From contig CM077643.1 of NCBI GenBank assembly GCA_039707465.1, forward strand, positions 329,409,419 through 329,473,418: DNA of 64,000 nt. The letters run 5' to 3'. The stretch is from Rhabdophis nuchalis (lineage: Eukaryota; Chordata; Lepidosauria; Squamata; Natricidae). Shown here in pieces: positions 14,836 through 25,706 of this stretch. Positions within the stretch are counted from its first letter, which is position 1. Each line of letters opens with the position of its first letter. The notes below the pieces were generated by a model. It was not told where the DNA came from. It did no database searches and saw only the letters and a program-made list of their open reading frames with translations. Position numbers and translations under genes: made by a program.

Positions 14836-16501
14836 CAGTGGTGTCCAAACTTTTTTCAAAGAGGGCCAGATTGGATGAAGTGAACATGGTGGAGGGCCGA
14901 ACATTTTTCCGAACATTCTTTGAACCATTACAATTAAATGCAAATAAATTATTTTATGCCAGGTTAATTGCAAATGACATACTTTTCATTTCATAACATT
15001 AAGATCAACTGACAGTTGAGTTTTCACAATGTATTGAAAATAAATTTTAAAAAAACTTACCTCTTTCTCTCTTTCTTCCTCTCTCTCTCTCCATTTCTCT
15101 CGCTCTTTCTCTCTTTCTTTCTCTCTCTTTTTCTCTTTCTTTCTGTCTTTCTTTCTCTCTCTCTCTTTCTCTCTCTCTCTTTCTCTCTCTCTTTTTCTCT
15201 TTCTTTCTGTCTCCCTTTCTCTCTCACTCTCTCTCTTTCTTCCTCTCTCTCTCTCTCCATTTCTCTCTCTTTCTCTTTTTTTCTTTCTCTCTCTCTCTCT
15301 TTCTTTCTGTTTCTTTCTTTCTCTCTCTTTCACTCTTTCTTTCTTTCCCTTTCTCTCTCTCTCTTTCTTTCTCTCTCTTTCTCTTTTTCTTTCTTTCTCT
15401 CTTTCTCTTTCTCTCTTTCTCTCTGTCACTCTGTGTGTGTGTCTGTCTGTCTTTCACTCAATCAGTCTCTATCTGTCTCTCCCTCCCTCTCTCTGTCTCT
15501 CCCTGTCTCTGTGTGTGTCACTCTCTCTGATTCTCTCCCTCCCTCCCTCTCTCTGTATGTCTGTCTCTCCCTCTTTCCCCGTCTGTCTCTGATTTATTCT
15601 CTATCTGTGTCTCTCTCCGTCTCTCTCCCTCCCTCTCTTTCTCTCTGTCTCTGTCTCTCTCTCTGTCTTTCCCTCCCTCCCCTTCTGTCTCTCTCTGTGT
15701 CTGTCAGTCACTCCCTCTCTCCCCTCTCCTCCCCCACCCCGGGAAGCAGCAGAAGGGCCGGTATGCCGGAGGTTACGGACGCCTCCTCCCGCAGCGGGCG
15801 AGGGAGCAGGCGGAGTGAGCACCGAAGGCTACCATGATGTTAAGCACCACCGAGGCTGTCGCCCGGCAGGGGCATCAGGCAGGGAAGCCAGTCGCGTCTC
15901 CATCGCGGCTCCCTCCGGCAGGCACCACGGCTTATGTTCTGAGGCCGCGCGTCCATCTTCCCTGCCTGATGCCCCTGCCAGGCGACCTTGTGCAGCGGGA
16001 GCTGCACGTTCTGGGGCTGCGTGGCTGGGAGGGAGGTGAACGCCGTAGTGCCCGCCGGAGGGAGCAGCGATGGAGACGCGACCGGCTTCCCTGCCTGACG
16101 CAGGCAGGGAAGCCGGTCGCATCTCCATCGCGGCTCCCTCCGGCAGGCACCAAGCAGATGTTCTGGGACCGCGCGTTCACCTCTCTCCCAGCTTCGCAGC
16201 CCCAGAACGTGCAGCGATGGAGGCGCGACTGGCTTCCCTGCCTGACGCCCCTGCCGGGCGACAGCCTTGGTGGTGCTTAAGATGACGGTAGCCTTGGGTG
16301 CTCACCCCGTCTGCTTCCTCGCCCGCTGCGGGAGGAGGCGTCCGTAACCTCCGTCCACCTCCCTCCCAGCCACACAGCCCCAGAGACAGAGGGAGGAAGG
16401 GAGGGCCACATTTACACAGAGCAGGGAGGGCTGTTGGAGGGCCGTATTAAACCGACCCCCGGGCCGCAAATGGCCCCCGGGCCGGACTTTGGACATGCCT
16501 G
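14836..16501 (-). mobile_element. hAT-like non-autonomous element, copy 2 of an inverted pair
   Basis: This is a reverse-oriented, nearly identical copy of 12993-14691. It starts CAGTGGTGTCCAAAC and ends GGACATGCCTG. The pyrimidine tract at about 15060-15740 mirrors the purine tract of copy 1, with small length differences. Flanks are GCCTAAAG (14828-14835) and ACCTATAC (16502-16509), the reverse complements of the two flanks of copy 1. Confidence 0.85.
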
Positions 16502-17398
16502 ACCTATACAATTCAACTGGAAAAAAAATGAAAACTTTGCAGCGAGGGGAAATAATTTTTTTTATAACAGCATATTATTGGGACTTGTTTATCACTACCA
16601 CAATGTGTAAAAATGGGGTTATATCAGATATAGTCTAATAATTAAAAGTAGTAAACTCTATGCCAGAGATTCATTCTGGTTATAGCATATCAAGTCTGAA
16701 TTAGGATTTTGCAATTTCTATCTCCATTCTAGATTTTCTATGTCATTCACTCGACTTAGAAATAATATATTGGCGGGGGGGGGGGGGGGGAGAGAAATTC
16801 CTTTGAAAACCAGGATTGATGGGAAATCATGTGGATAAAACTACTATGTTCAGTTTTGTTCTTAGAGTAGCCATTTTGCTTTAAAGTCTGCTTATGTACT
16901 TTTGACTGATGTCCTATGAATCCTTTGTAACAGGATTTAGTTCTCTCCTCCTGGGATTTATCTGGTTTATCCTTCTGATCTACTCTGTGGTTAGCCATTT
17001 AATGTTAGCAAGTAAAAGAAGCTCTTCTATTCTAACACCTGAACTCGATAATCTGATTAGATACAGTATGTCAGTGGATATAAAGACTCACAGAGGAAAG
17101 AACGAAGATCTCTATGCATTACTGCTTAAATTCATAAAGATTGCATTATTCAGTTAATGTGCATTTCAAAAAAAACGTATTCCATTTCTCCAAATGCCAT
17201 TTGGTTCTCTAAAACAAACTAGAAATATGATACACGTAACACTTTTAAAACAAATACATATTTGCACCACTTGCAAAGTAAGCAGTTTCTTAGAATTGGA
17301 CTAGCAACAATTATAAGCTAGTATGGATATTCAAATAGAGGCTGCAGTCAAACTTTATACTACCATTATACAGTTGTTCTAATTTTAAGAGTGGTGTA

Positions 17399-17974
17399 TG
17401 AAAACAGTGCTTTTCACACTATAAGACATACTTCCCCCCTCCCAAAAGTGGGTGGAAATGTCTGTGCATTTTATAGAGCGAATAATGTGGCAGGGCAGAG
17501 GGGGGTTGATGTGGCAATGGCGACTGCAGTCGATCAGCTTTGCTGCCACTTTTCGGCCTCTCAGATTATCACCGATCCGCTGTTCTAGGTAGCGGGGATC
17601 ACCACCGCCAATCTCTGCCACTACCACCAATTGCTGCCGCCTAGAACAGCTGATCAGCAGCATTCTAGGAGGCCGTTCCAACTGCCAATCTGTTCGGCAG
17701 CGAAGGCCAGGGTTCCCCAGTGGCAGCAGCAGCAGCTCAGTTGACTGGTGGTGGGCACAATGGAGCGGACCCCTGACCAGCCACATGCTGGAACTGTGAT
17801 AACGTGCTGAAGCTGACCAGGCTGTTTTCTGTTTGCTGCAAGGACGCTAGCCAGATGAATACCAGATGGATGCTGGGAGGCAGAGGCAGATTTTTTTCTT
17901 ATTTTCCTCCTCTAAAGCTAATGTGTGTCTTATGGTCAAGTGTGTCTTATAAACCAAAAAATACAGTAATTTTA
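17399..17974. mobile_element. TA-flanked mariner-like non-autonomous element (diverged)
   Basis: The left part has 'cactataagacatac' and the right end 'gtgtcttataaaccaaaaaa' followed by 'tacag' and TA (17975-17976). The candidate left TA is at 17397-17398. It resembles the family at 18421 and 54977. The left end is eroded, so that border is approximate. Confidence 0.55.
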
Positions 17975-18420
17975 ATTTGCCAACATTTGTGGTTGGGCAA
18001 GGCATATGAACTAAACCACAGAATTTTAGTTAAATTGTTATAAGCACAAGAAACCAGAAATCTACACTTCCCCCATTAACTGAATACCATGTGCCAAAGA
18101 GGGGGAGAAAGATAATTGGTTACTATGTTTCCTTTTTTTGGTTCCCCTGTCAATTAACAATATATATGATATGTAATGTAATATAATATGGTACAATGAT
18201 AAATTGAATTATTTTGTCACTATGTGGCTATTTATGAAAGCTTATTCTCTTTGTAACACTATATTATGCTATATTTCCTAGGGTTTTGCTTTGGTCAGAG
18301 GGCGTTTAAAAATTTTTGAGAACATGCTGTGGATACTAATTGTGTGCTCATTAATTCAAAATCACTATTTCTTTTAATTTGTTTCTATACATTTGTTTTT
18401 CTTATAAACATTGCAATATA

Positions 18421-19581
18421 CTGTATTTTTCAGAGTATAAAACGCACCGAAGTATAAGACACACTAAATTTAAAAAAAAAGTAGGTAGAGGGATAGGGAG
18501 AGAGAAATTCAGTAGGTAGGTTGGGAGAGAGAGTAGGTAGGTAGGTAGGTAGATAGAGGGATAGAGAGAGAAATTCAGTAGGTAGGCATGGAGAGAGAAT
18601 AGGTAGGTAGGTAGATGGGGGAGAGAGAGAGAGAGAGAGAAATACAGTAGGTAGACAGGGAGAAAGAGTAGGTAGGCAGGTAGATAGAGGGATAGAGAGA
18701 GAGAAATACAGTAGATAGGTAGGGAGAGAGAGTAGGTAGGTAGAGGGGAGAGAGAGAAAGAGAAATACAGTAGGTAGGTAGAGGGAGAGAGAGAGAGAAA
18801 TACAGTAGATAGATAGGGAGAGAGAGTAGGTAGGTAGGTAGAGGGGAGGGGGAGAGAGAGAGAAATACAGTAGGTAGGTAGGTAGAGGGATAGAGAGGGA
18901 GAAATACGGTAGGTAGGTAGGTAGGTTAGAGAGAGAAATACAGTAGGTAGGTAGGTAGAGGGAGAGAGAGAGAGAGAGAGAGGGAAGGAGGGAGGGAGGG
19001 AGGAATACAGTAGGTAGGTAGGTAGATGTTTCCAGGTGTATTTATCCATGTGCTGGAGAAGGAAATTGCTGACAATCTGCAGCACCTCACTTTGTTCCTG
19101 CTGGCACAGCATTTGATCCACGTAATTCTCTTAAAACATTTGATCCACGTAATTATCTTAAAACCAAAAAGGTAAAACCTTTTTGCACTCTGCAAACCTC
19201 CCCAAAACAGCCCATTTTTCACAAAAACGGGCCTGGTTTCCCCCCCCCTAATAAAAGGCATGAATAGCCAGTGCTCCTGAGGGGGGGAGGCAAAATGAGC
19301 AAAAAAAGCTCATTTTTATGTCAAAAAATTGCATGCATAGCTTTAGGAGGCTTATAGAGTGCTGATGGGGGCTGGAGAAATGGCCCGTTTTAGGCTCATT
19401 TCTGCCCTCTCCAGCCCCCAGGAGGTCTCTGAAAGCCTCCATAAGGCTAGACAAAGCCATTTTTGTGAAGGGGCGGGGTTTCAGGGGGCCAAAAATGCTA
19501 TATTCGATGTATAAGACGCACCCAGATTTTCAGCCTCTTTTTAGAGGAAAAAAGGTGCGTCTCATACTCTGAAAAATATAG
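18421..19581 (-). mobile_element. TA-flanked mariner-like element with GGTA/GAGA satellite core
   Basis: The inverted ends are CTGTATTTTTCAGAGTATAA and CATACTCTGAAAAATATAG, with TA at 18419-18420 and 19582-19583. Most of 18480-19025 is imperfect 'gtaggtag' and 'gagaga' repeat. It is the same family as 54977-56018, in opposite orientation. No transposase is visible, and the ORF across the satellite is low-complexity. Confidence 0.85.
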
Positions 19582-22500
19582 TAATTTAACAGGTGTATTG
19601 TTAAATACAAATGTCAGTTAACATTTTAGGAGCTAAGTATCAAAACAAGTTTCCAGTCTAGAACCTGACAGAAATCTAGAGCTTGCCATTTTCTTTCCAG
19701 TTCCAAGTTTGAAGAAGGGAACCACCACCAATCGTCCTTAGAGATATGCACCAGGCTCACCAATAAAGACATAAATGGCAGAAAACCAGTTTCATTAACT
19801 GGACTAACATCAGCATACTATCAAAAACCCCAAAAGACTAATATTGTTTAGACTGATATTCAAACAACTTTGCTGAAGTAAGTACAGCTTATTGCTAACC
19901 ACAATACTACAGTGCATGTTTTTCCAAATGCAATATTTTGGTTGGTATCCAAGCAAAATTTTCAACAACCCACTTCTAAGATTTCCAAACGCTAATACCA
20001 GGTAGTAAGCACTGATTGGATCAAGGATTGTGCCATCATAATCAGGATTGGAAAAGGCTAATGCAATTTTCCCCTCCTACCTATTTGAAATAACTATGTA
20101 TAATATTCCTTTCAGAAGGCCACTTCATACATTTGTCCTACACAAATGCTTTTTATGCTTCCAGACATAAAAACAAAAGTGATGTAACAGACACATTGTA
20201 TCAAGAAACTTAACATTTCTCAACACTTTTGGCTTTCCTCAGCCTGCTAGATTTTTCAAAATGTGGTCCTGTGGGAAAACCCTGCCCTGAAGAAAAAAGA
20301 TTTTAAAACTGGATAAAAATGTATATTCATTTCGAAAAAAATTTATGCCATTCTTCCATTTGTTTTTGGTTACCTTTTTCCTTTGGAGTATGCTAATTTA
20401 TGACTATTTTATTAATGGAGACTAGGGTTATCTAGAATCATGGTCAATTAAGCCTATTACCGGCCAAGGGACTCTGTTAATGATAAAATTATAACCTTGG
20501 CTGATTACCTTCCATTTGTACCTTAGTTAATAGCTATATCCTTTGCATCTGGATCTCTGGAGTTTATGTTTGGCTTGGGCAACAATGAGCAGCAAAAATT
20601 GAATACATAGCAAATATTTCACCACTGACCAGAAAGTGTAGATATTGGCCCCTGGCTTTTTAGGTATTAAAGGAATAAGGAATGTTTGTGGCAGTATTAG
20701 AAGTATGTTGATTGGGATATGTTTATATGAAGATTATGCTGTATTATGGACTAACAATCCAATCATCTGGAATAAATATTAATATAAATCCAGTATGGTT
20801 TATAAAATATTAATGTATCAAAGCCCAAAATTTTATTGTGAGGCAAATTATTCATGAATGGCTAAAAATCAAAAGCAAGCAGATGAAATCTGTATCAAGG
20901 AAAATATTGACTAAAGATGCAAAAGTGGATGAGGAACCTAAATGTTACCATCTTCCCAGTTTTCCTTTATTCATATTTTTTCTAACAAAACTTATCTTGA
21001 AAGGAAACAGCATGAGTATCTATGTGTAATATGTATAGAATGACAGCAATATTTTGACTGCTCTTATAATAACTTCAAAATCAAATACCACTATTTTATG
21101 ATCTAATGATGAAACTTTTTAACCACTATTTAACTCACATAAATTTTTTGAAAAGTTTTGGACTTTTGTTTAAAATTAACTCCATGAAAGTTTACTCACA
21201 AATATCACTTTTTCTATGGAACTTGCTTCTATGCTAGATAAGCATACAAATATATTATATACAATGATTACCTTCTTCAAAGTATGTTATTTAGCTCACC
21301 ATTGAAAGCATTGTAAGAGCAAAAGACACTGATTCTTGTAAATCTAGGCTAACATGACTTAGTCATGTGCAAAATATTTTGAAACAGAACCATTCCAAGT
21401 GTGAAAAAAGCTTCCTCAAAAATGTTGATTTCAGTTCAAATTTGAAATATTTGTCACATCCTTATAATTTTTCAGTACAAGAGGCAACTGGATTTCACTA
21501 GCAGTATTTTACAAATTAAGTATCCATTTATAGAATAACTATATTAATAATAAATTACCAACAATCCCTTTTAGGAATTATGTATACATTCTTCCCCAAG
21601 AGTAATTTTAAAATGGAGAAATTAAAAATAACTGATCTAATTTAATCAATTTATCTTGTATATTAAAAGCAGACTATTACACCTGCTATCTTCATGATTC
21701 TTCTAACTGCCTTTATCGTGGTTCTATTTTTCATGAATCCTTTAAGATCTATGCACCTAATTCAGCAGCATATCATTTGTGTGATTTTTACAACTACTAA
21801 ACAATTCATGAAAATTTCATTATTAGACAGCATCACATGGCTATCATGTATATAGGCTTTGTACTTGCAAATTAATGAATAACTAGATCTATAAATCACT
21901 ACTGTTGAAATGTTAATTGCTAGATACTGTATTACCAATATCATAAAATCCTTTGTATACAGTACAGATTTGAGACATTGATCACTGCACTTCCAAAAAT
22001 GAGTAGATACAGGTGAAGAAGTAAATGTGCTCATTGAATGACAAACTTTAGAGGCACCATTCAACAAAACCATTAACCTTTAATCATAGTTTTTAGATGT
22101 TTGACAATTTTGAACTTGCACACATTGTAGCATCCTAAACCCTTGAGCATCAAATATGATTCAGCACTTAACTTTTATTAAGAATTCTAGAAATAGGCTG
22201 GATTATTTTTACAAAAATTCAATTGAAGATAGGAAAATTTCCTAATGATGAATAATTATTTGTTTTAAATAATTATATGAGCATCTCACCCAAATATTTA
22301 CATGAGGATTACAGTATAAAATCAACTAACTAAGGAGAAAGGAAAACACTGCCTAACTTCACATATTACACTAAACCATTTGGATGTCACTTAGCAGGAT
22401 ATTCTGAAACTTTGCAAACCTATGTATGATATGTGAATTCAGCCAGTAAACTCAACTGAAAGGATACCATCAATTATCATATATCACTTATTTTTTAAGA

Positions 22501-24087
22501 CTGTGCCTTTAAAAAGATCTCTTGCTGCTGAAAATAGAGTCAAATATGGGAAGACACATTGTCTTATTACTGCTTTAAATGTGAAGCAGCATAATGAAGT
22601 AGGAAGTGGGGTTGGCAGCAGCTATTTAAAATTACTCTACTTCAGACACTAACAAGTAGCACATCTTTCAGCTTTCTTCCCCACTAATACCATGATCTGG
22701 TTCAGCTCATTTTAAGCAGTTTTTAATCAGGATACATAGGATTTTGTCCAATGCCAGATACAAGATTAACTAGAATGCAAATATTAAAAAGTACCTATAT
22801 AAGAGTACAGTTATGAATGGAAACCCTCCCCTTCCCCCATTTCTAGCATCCGTTCCAAACAATTAGTGGATGAGATCACAAAAGAAGACTCATCTGTACA
22901 GCTATCATTTATTTCTTTTGGGCTATCTCTTTCATGATATACTGTGTATTTCAAACCTGTTAAGGTTTTTTTTTTAAATTGACTATCTGTTTCAGCCACA
23001 TACATTACATGTGCATTTGCAACAAACGATTTGAAAAGATGCCTTTGACAAAAGATATTTCTGTAATCATTTCAAAGAACCCATGTAACACATTTCCTTC
23101 TGGGGTTTTTCTACACACGGAAAATTATAAGAACAAAGCAGACAGCATCCAAGAGGAGAGAGGGGAGGAAGGATTCGGCATAGCTTCTCCCACAGGGATG
23201 TCTTTAAGGTGTAAAGCTATGCATCATTTTAGGTAAGGCTGCTTACATTCAACCTACAAAGCAGGGTGAAAGCAGAATCTCTCTCCCCCCCCCCGTCCCC
23301 CCATCAAGGAATCACGCACACGCCCTTCCATGCATGCGTTAAAAAAGAGAAGCTCGCAAAAACTAATCGGGGGTAAAGGAAAGAAAAAACGAACAAAGAA
23401 GAAAACGGTACAGTTGCAAAGAAGGGAGAGGGGGGCAAATGGAAAACGACGAACCAGAACAAAACGCCCAAGCAAAGCAGCGCCCCCCCTCCCTTCCCCC
23501 TTCTAGCAGCGTCTTTCCACCAGAGGGGCTGCTAGAGCGGGGCGGGGGCTGAAGCCAGGAGCCTGAACCCAGGGTGGGGAAGCCTCCACGCCACTCGCGA
23601 GAGAGAGCGCCCCGGGGGAGGACGGGCTAACGTGCGAAAGGAGGGAGGCGAGGCGAAAAGAGGAAGCGGATGGCCGAGGAAGCTCCATCTGTATCCAATC
23701 TGGACCATCCCCCCCTTCATATATCCATGCAGCAGCAGCAGCAACCGCTTCGACTGACTCCCAAAGGGGCAAGCCTTCTGCGGCCAGGAAATAGCAAAAG
23801 CGGGGAACGAAGCAGGGGCAACAAGGAAAACGATCCTCGGAGCGGTAGCAATCTTGTCACTACTACTAATATAAGAAAAGTAAGCCAGGAGAAGGAACCG
23901 TTATGGTTGATTCCATCAATTTCAATGTGGATCCGCCCCAGGGTCGACATCGCTCCCGAGAGCAAGCCAAGGATGGGACCGCGAAGAAAAAAAGAGGACG
24001 ATGCCTCGTATGTGTTGATCGCTCGCTGCCGGCCAGACACCCTTGCCCTCCCCGGCGAAGGATCCCGCAGCAGCATCACTTACTCAC

Positions 24088-24300
24088 TCCCTTTCAGGAA
24101 GCCTGAAAGTGCCGGCTCACTGATCCACCATCTTCTCCCACAACGAGGGCGCGCGGGGCGGAGGGGGAAAGTCAAGGGCGATCGCTGACCCTCCGCCAAC
24201 CTACGTTGTTCCGCCTGTAGCAACCGCTCCAACGTTATTCCTACCATAAAGCGGCTAACGGCGCGGAACACAGGGAAGCTACTGCGCAGGCGCCGTCCCA
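24088..24300 (-). other. CEP170: Candidate CEP170 5' noncoding exon 1
   Basis: A strong minus-strand donor, GTGAGTAAGT, begins at 24087 and reads leftwards. It contains two overlapping donors, GTGAGT and GTAAGT, 4 nt apart. Sequence to its right is GC-rich and would be the untranslated first exon spliced to the acceptor at 1302. The start near 24300 is a guess bounded by the NRF-1-type site. Confidence 0.45.
24283..24293 (+). promoter_or_regulatory. NRF-1-type site 1
   Basis: TGCGCAGGCGC fits the NRF-1 palindromic consensus (GCGCA then GCGC). It lies just upstream of the proposed CEP170 leader exon. Confidence 0.6.
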
Positions 24301-24375
24301 GGGAGCGACATACAAGCGGGGGGAGGAGGGGGGGAGGAGAGAAGAAAGAATGGATTTGCCTCAGGACGAGGCCAG

Positions 24376-24386
24376 TGCGCAGGCGC
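24376..24386 (+). promoter_or_regulatory. NRF-1-type site 2
   Basis: This is a second exact TGCGCAGGCGC, 93 bp from the first. A weaker relative, CGCGCAGGCGT, is at 24417-24427. Confidence 0.6.
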
Positions 24387-24795
24387 GTGCAGAACGCGAA
24401 GCAACCGATTCGTGCCGCGCAGGCGTCGTTCTCCAGACCGAAGAAGCTGGGATTTGGTATTGTTGTTTATGTCTGTGTTTTCTTTTGACGGCACGAACTA
24501 GTAAAGATTTCAAAAGGTTTAAAAAGAGCATCTTTTTCTGTGGGGGTCATTTCCTTGCGGAATATGAAAAGGACAAATATAGTTTCTCCTATGAAAATGC
24601 TTTGTTCCTCTCATCTTTGTCCGGGATAAGAATGGGGGGAAAAAATAACCGCGCTCACTTTAAAGCGAACAAAAAGTACCACCTTGCCTTTACCCCCTCC
24701 CACAGAGTAAAGCCGTCTTCTTTATATAAATAGCCCTGGCTGACACCTTCGCAGAGCCGAGCGAACCCACCGTAGGGACATTGTTCTTGCACCAA

Positions 24796-24822
24796 ACCAC
24801 AATTCCCAGAAAGCAGCGCGGC
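24796..24822 (+). promoter_or_regulatory. ZNF143/Staf-type site, forward
   Basis: It starts ACCACAATTCCCAGAAAG and continues into CAGCGCGGC. This follows the long ZNF143 consensus (ACTACAATTCCCAGCATGC and so on), with one mismatch in the ACTACA part and some in the right half. The motif is common in divergent CpG promoters. Confidence 0.6.
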
Positions 24823-25058
24823 AATGACTTCCTCGACATAGAGGAGCGTTACGGCGTGTAGCATTTCGGGCGAGAGAGGAAAGCCTTCTGTCTGTCTTAC
24901 GTTCGGAGGCAGCGCGTGCTCCGCATCACACGTCACTTGATTATCTGCGGGCATAAAAGCGGTCTTCGAAGCGGGACTCGGGGAAGCGCCGTTTCTCGGT
25001 TGTCCTGGCAACCAACCGCTTCGCAAGATTCATCGGAACCTCTCCCCCCCTCCCTCAC

Positions 25059-25080
25059 GCTGCCCCTGGGGCTTGTAGTT
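25059..25080 (-). promoter_or_regulatory. ZNF143/Staf-type site, reverse
   Basis: On the minus strand it reads AACTACAAGCCCCAGGGGCA, with the full ACTACA core and CCCAG. It faces the site at 24796 and is about 130 bp upstream of the SDCCAG8 ATG, so it may be near the start of transcription. Confidence 0.55.
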
Positions 25081-25206
25081 GCTTCTTAGTCGCCGGGGCT
25101 GTTGCGTGCGCTGCGAAAGGACGGCGTTGGAACTACAGAGACCGACAGCCCGCGAAGAAAGCCTAGCCGGAGGGGGGGGGGGCGGTCATACTTCCCACGC
25201 GTCCCC

Positions 25207-25369
25207 ATGGAGGGAGTCCCAGAAGCTGTCGGTCTAATCGGAAGAGTTGCGGCGTGCAGCCCGGGGCCCGTTCGGAGCGAGTCTCCGGATTCACTGGATC
25301 CCGTGAGGGAAGCCACGGGAGAATCGGACTTGGCTCAGTCCCTGGAGCGGTATCACCGAGGCTTACGCG
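25207..25369 (+). CDS. SDCCAG8: SDCCAG8 exon 1 (start codon, 54 codons + 1 nt)
   Basis: The ATG (cgtccccATGG) is the only ATG in this frame before the donor GTGAGG at 25370. The peptide starts MEGVPEAVGLIG and ends SLERYHRGLR, which lines up with the human N-terminal stretch LGQYQRSLR. The start is about 30 residues further upstream than in the human protein. The added part is Ser/Pro/Glu-rich and without motifs. The exon lies in the CpG block and ends after the first base of an Asp codon (phase 1), completed by exon 2. Upstream, the frame stays open but without an ATG. Initiation here is inferred. Confidence 0.85.
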
Positions 25370-25410
25370 GTGAGGACTAAGAGAAGACGGGCGGGCAGTA
25401 AAACAGTAAA

Positions 25411-25510
25411 CAGGAACAGAGTTGGAAGGGACTTTGGAGGTTATCTAGTCCAACCACCGTGCTCAAGCAGGAGACCAGTACTAGGGATTCCAACTGCCGA
25501 CTTTGCTCAG
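25411..25510 (-). mobile_element. CR1 3'-end fragment
   Basis: On the minus strand it ends 'aaagtcccttccaactctgt', the same terminal sequence as the CR1 copy ending at 5250. It contains only the 3' untranslated part. Confidence 0.7.
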
Positions 25511-25569
25511 TGTTTTAGCATGAGCAGGGCATTTTCAAGGTCCGTTTGAATTTGGGCTCCTCAACCTTT

Positions 25570-25706
25570 ATCTGCTGCTGTGGCCTAGAGGTGGAGCTCT
25601 CGCTTACCAATCAGTAGGTTGTGAATTCAATCCTAGGTTAGAGGCAGATGTAGGGGTGGTTGGACTAGATGACCTGCAAGGTGGTCCCTTCCAACTCTGT
25701 TAATCT
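25570..25706 (+). mobile_element. tRNA-derived SINE with CR1-like tail
   Basis: The A box is 'tggcctagaggtgg' and the B-box region 'ggttgtgaattcaatcc'. The 3' part 'gacctgcaaggtggtccctt' then 'ccaactctgttaatctgt' is shared with the CR1 3' end. That suggests CR1 enzymes mobilised it. Confidence 0.7.

Larger units (their letters stand above)
1302..24087 (-). other. CEP170: CEP170 leader intron (inferred), between the CpG block and coding exon 1
   Basis: The span lies between the acceptor of the CEP170 coding exon and a predicted minus-strand donor in the CpG block. Sizeable repeats are listed separately. I see no conserved coding exon in 1302-3500, 5280-6930, 7510-10200, 10560-12980, 16800-17390 or 19600-23280. 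These are AT-rich, with short simple repeats such as (AC)n at 7480-7502 and a run of G at about 16775-16790. Extra noncoding exons could be hidden here. At 6202-6224 and 6354-6377 a roughly 23-bp sequence recurs in inverted orientation around a CT-rich stretch. Confidence 0.6.
23290..25380. promoter_or_regulatory. CpG-rich block, probable divergent CEP170/SDCCAG8 promoter
   Basis: CG dinucleotides are dense here and rare elsewhere outside the transposons. A more AT-rich dip at about 24440-24720 divides two parts. The block separates the predicted CEP170 leader exon on the minus strand from the SDCCAG8 start on the plus strand. Open frames on both strands match nothing I recognise and are taken as GC-rich noise. 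Promoter function is inferred from position and composition. Confidence 0.75.

Noticed and set aside
18402..19121. 239-codon Leu/Pro/Ser/Tyr-rich minus-strand frame, and its relative at 55457-56041
   Set aside because: Translation of CCTA/CTCT arrays within the mariner-like elements.
22979..23236. 85-codon frame next to the CpG block
   Set aside because: No recognised family; AT-rich and not bordered by credible splice sites.
24350..24733. 127-codon plus-strand frame starting in the CpG block
   Set aside because: It runs from GC-rich into AT-rich sequence with no known similarity. It lies upstream of the SDCCAG8 start and is better explained as promoter or noncoding sequence.
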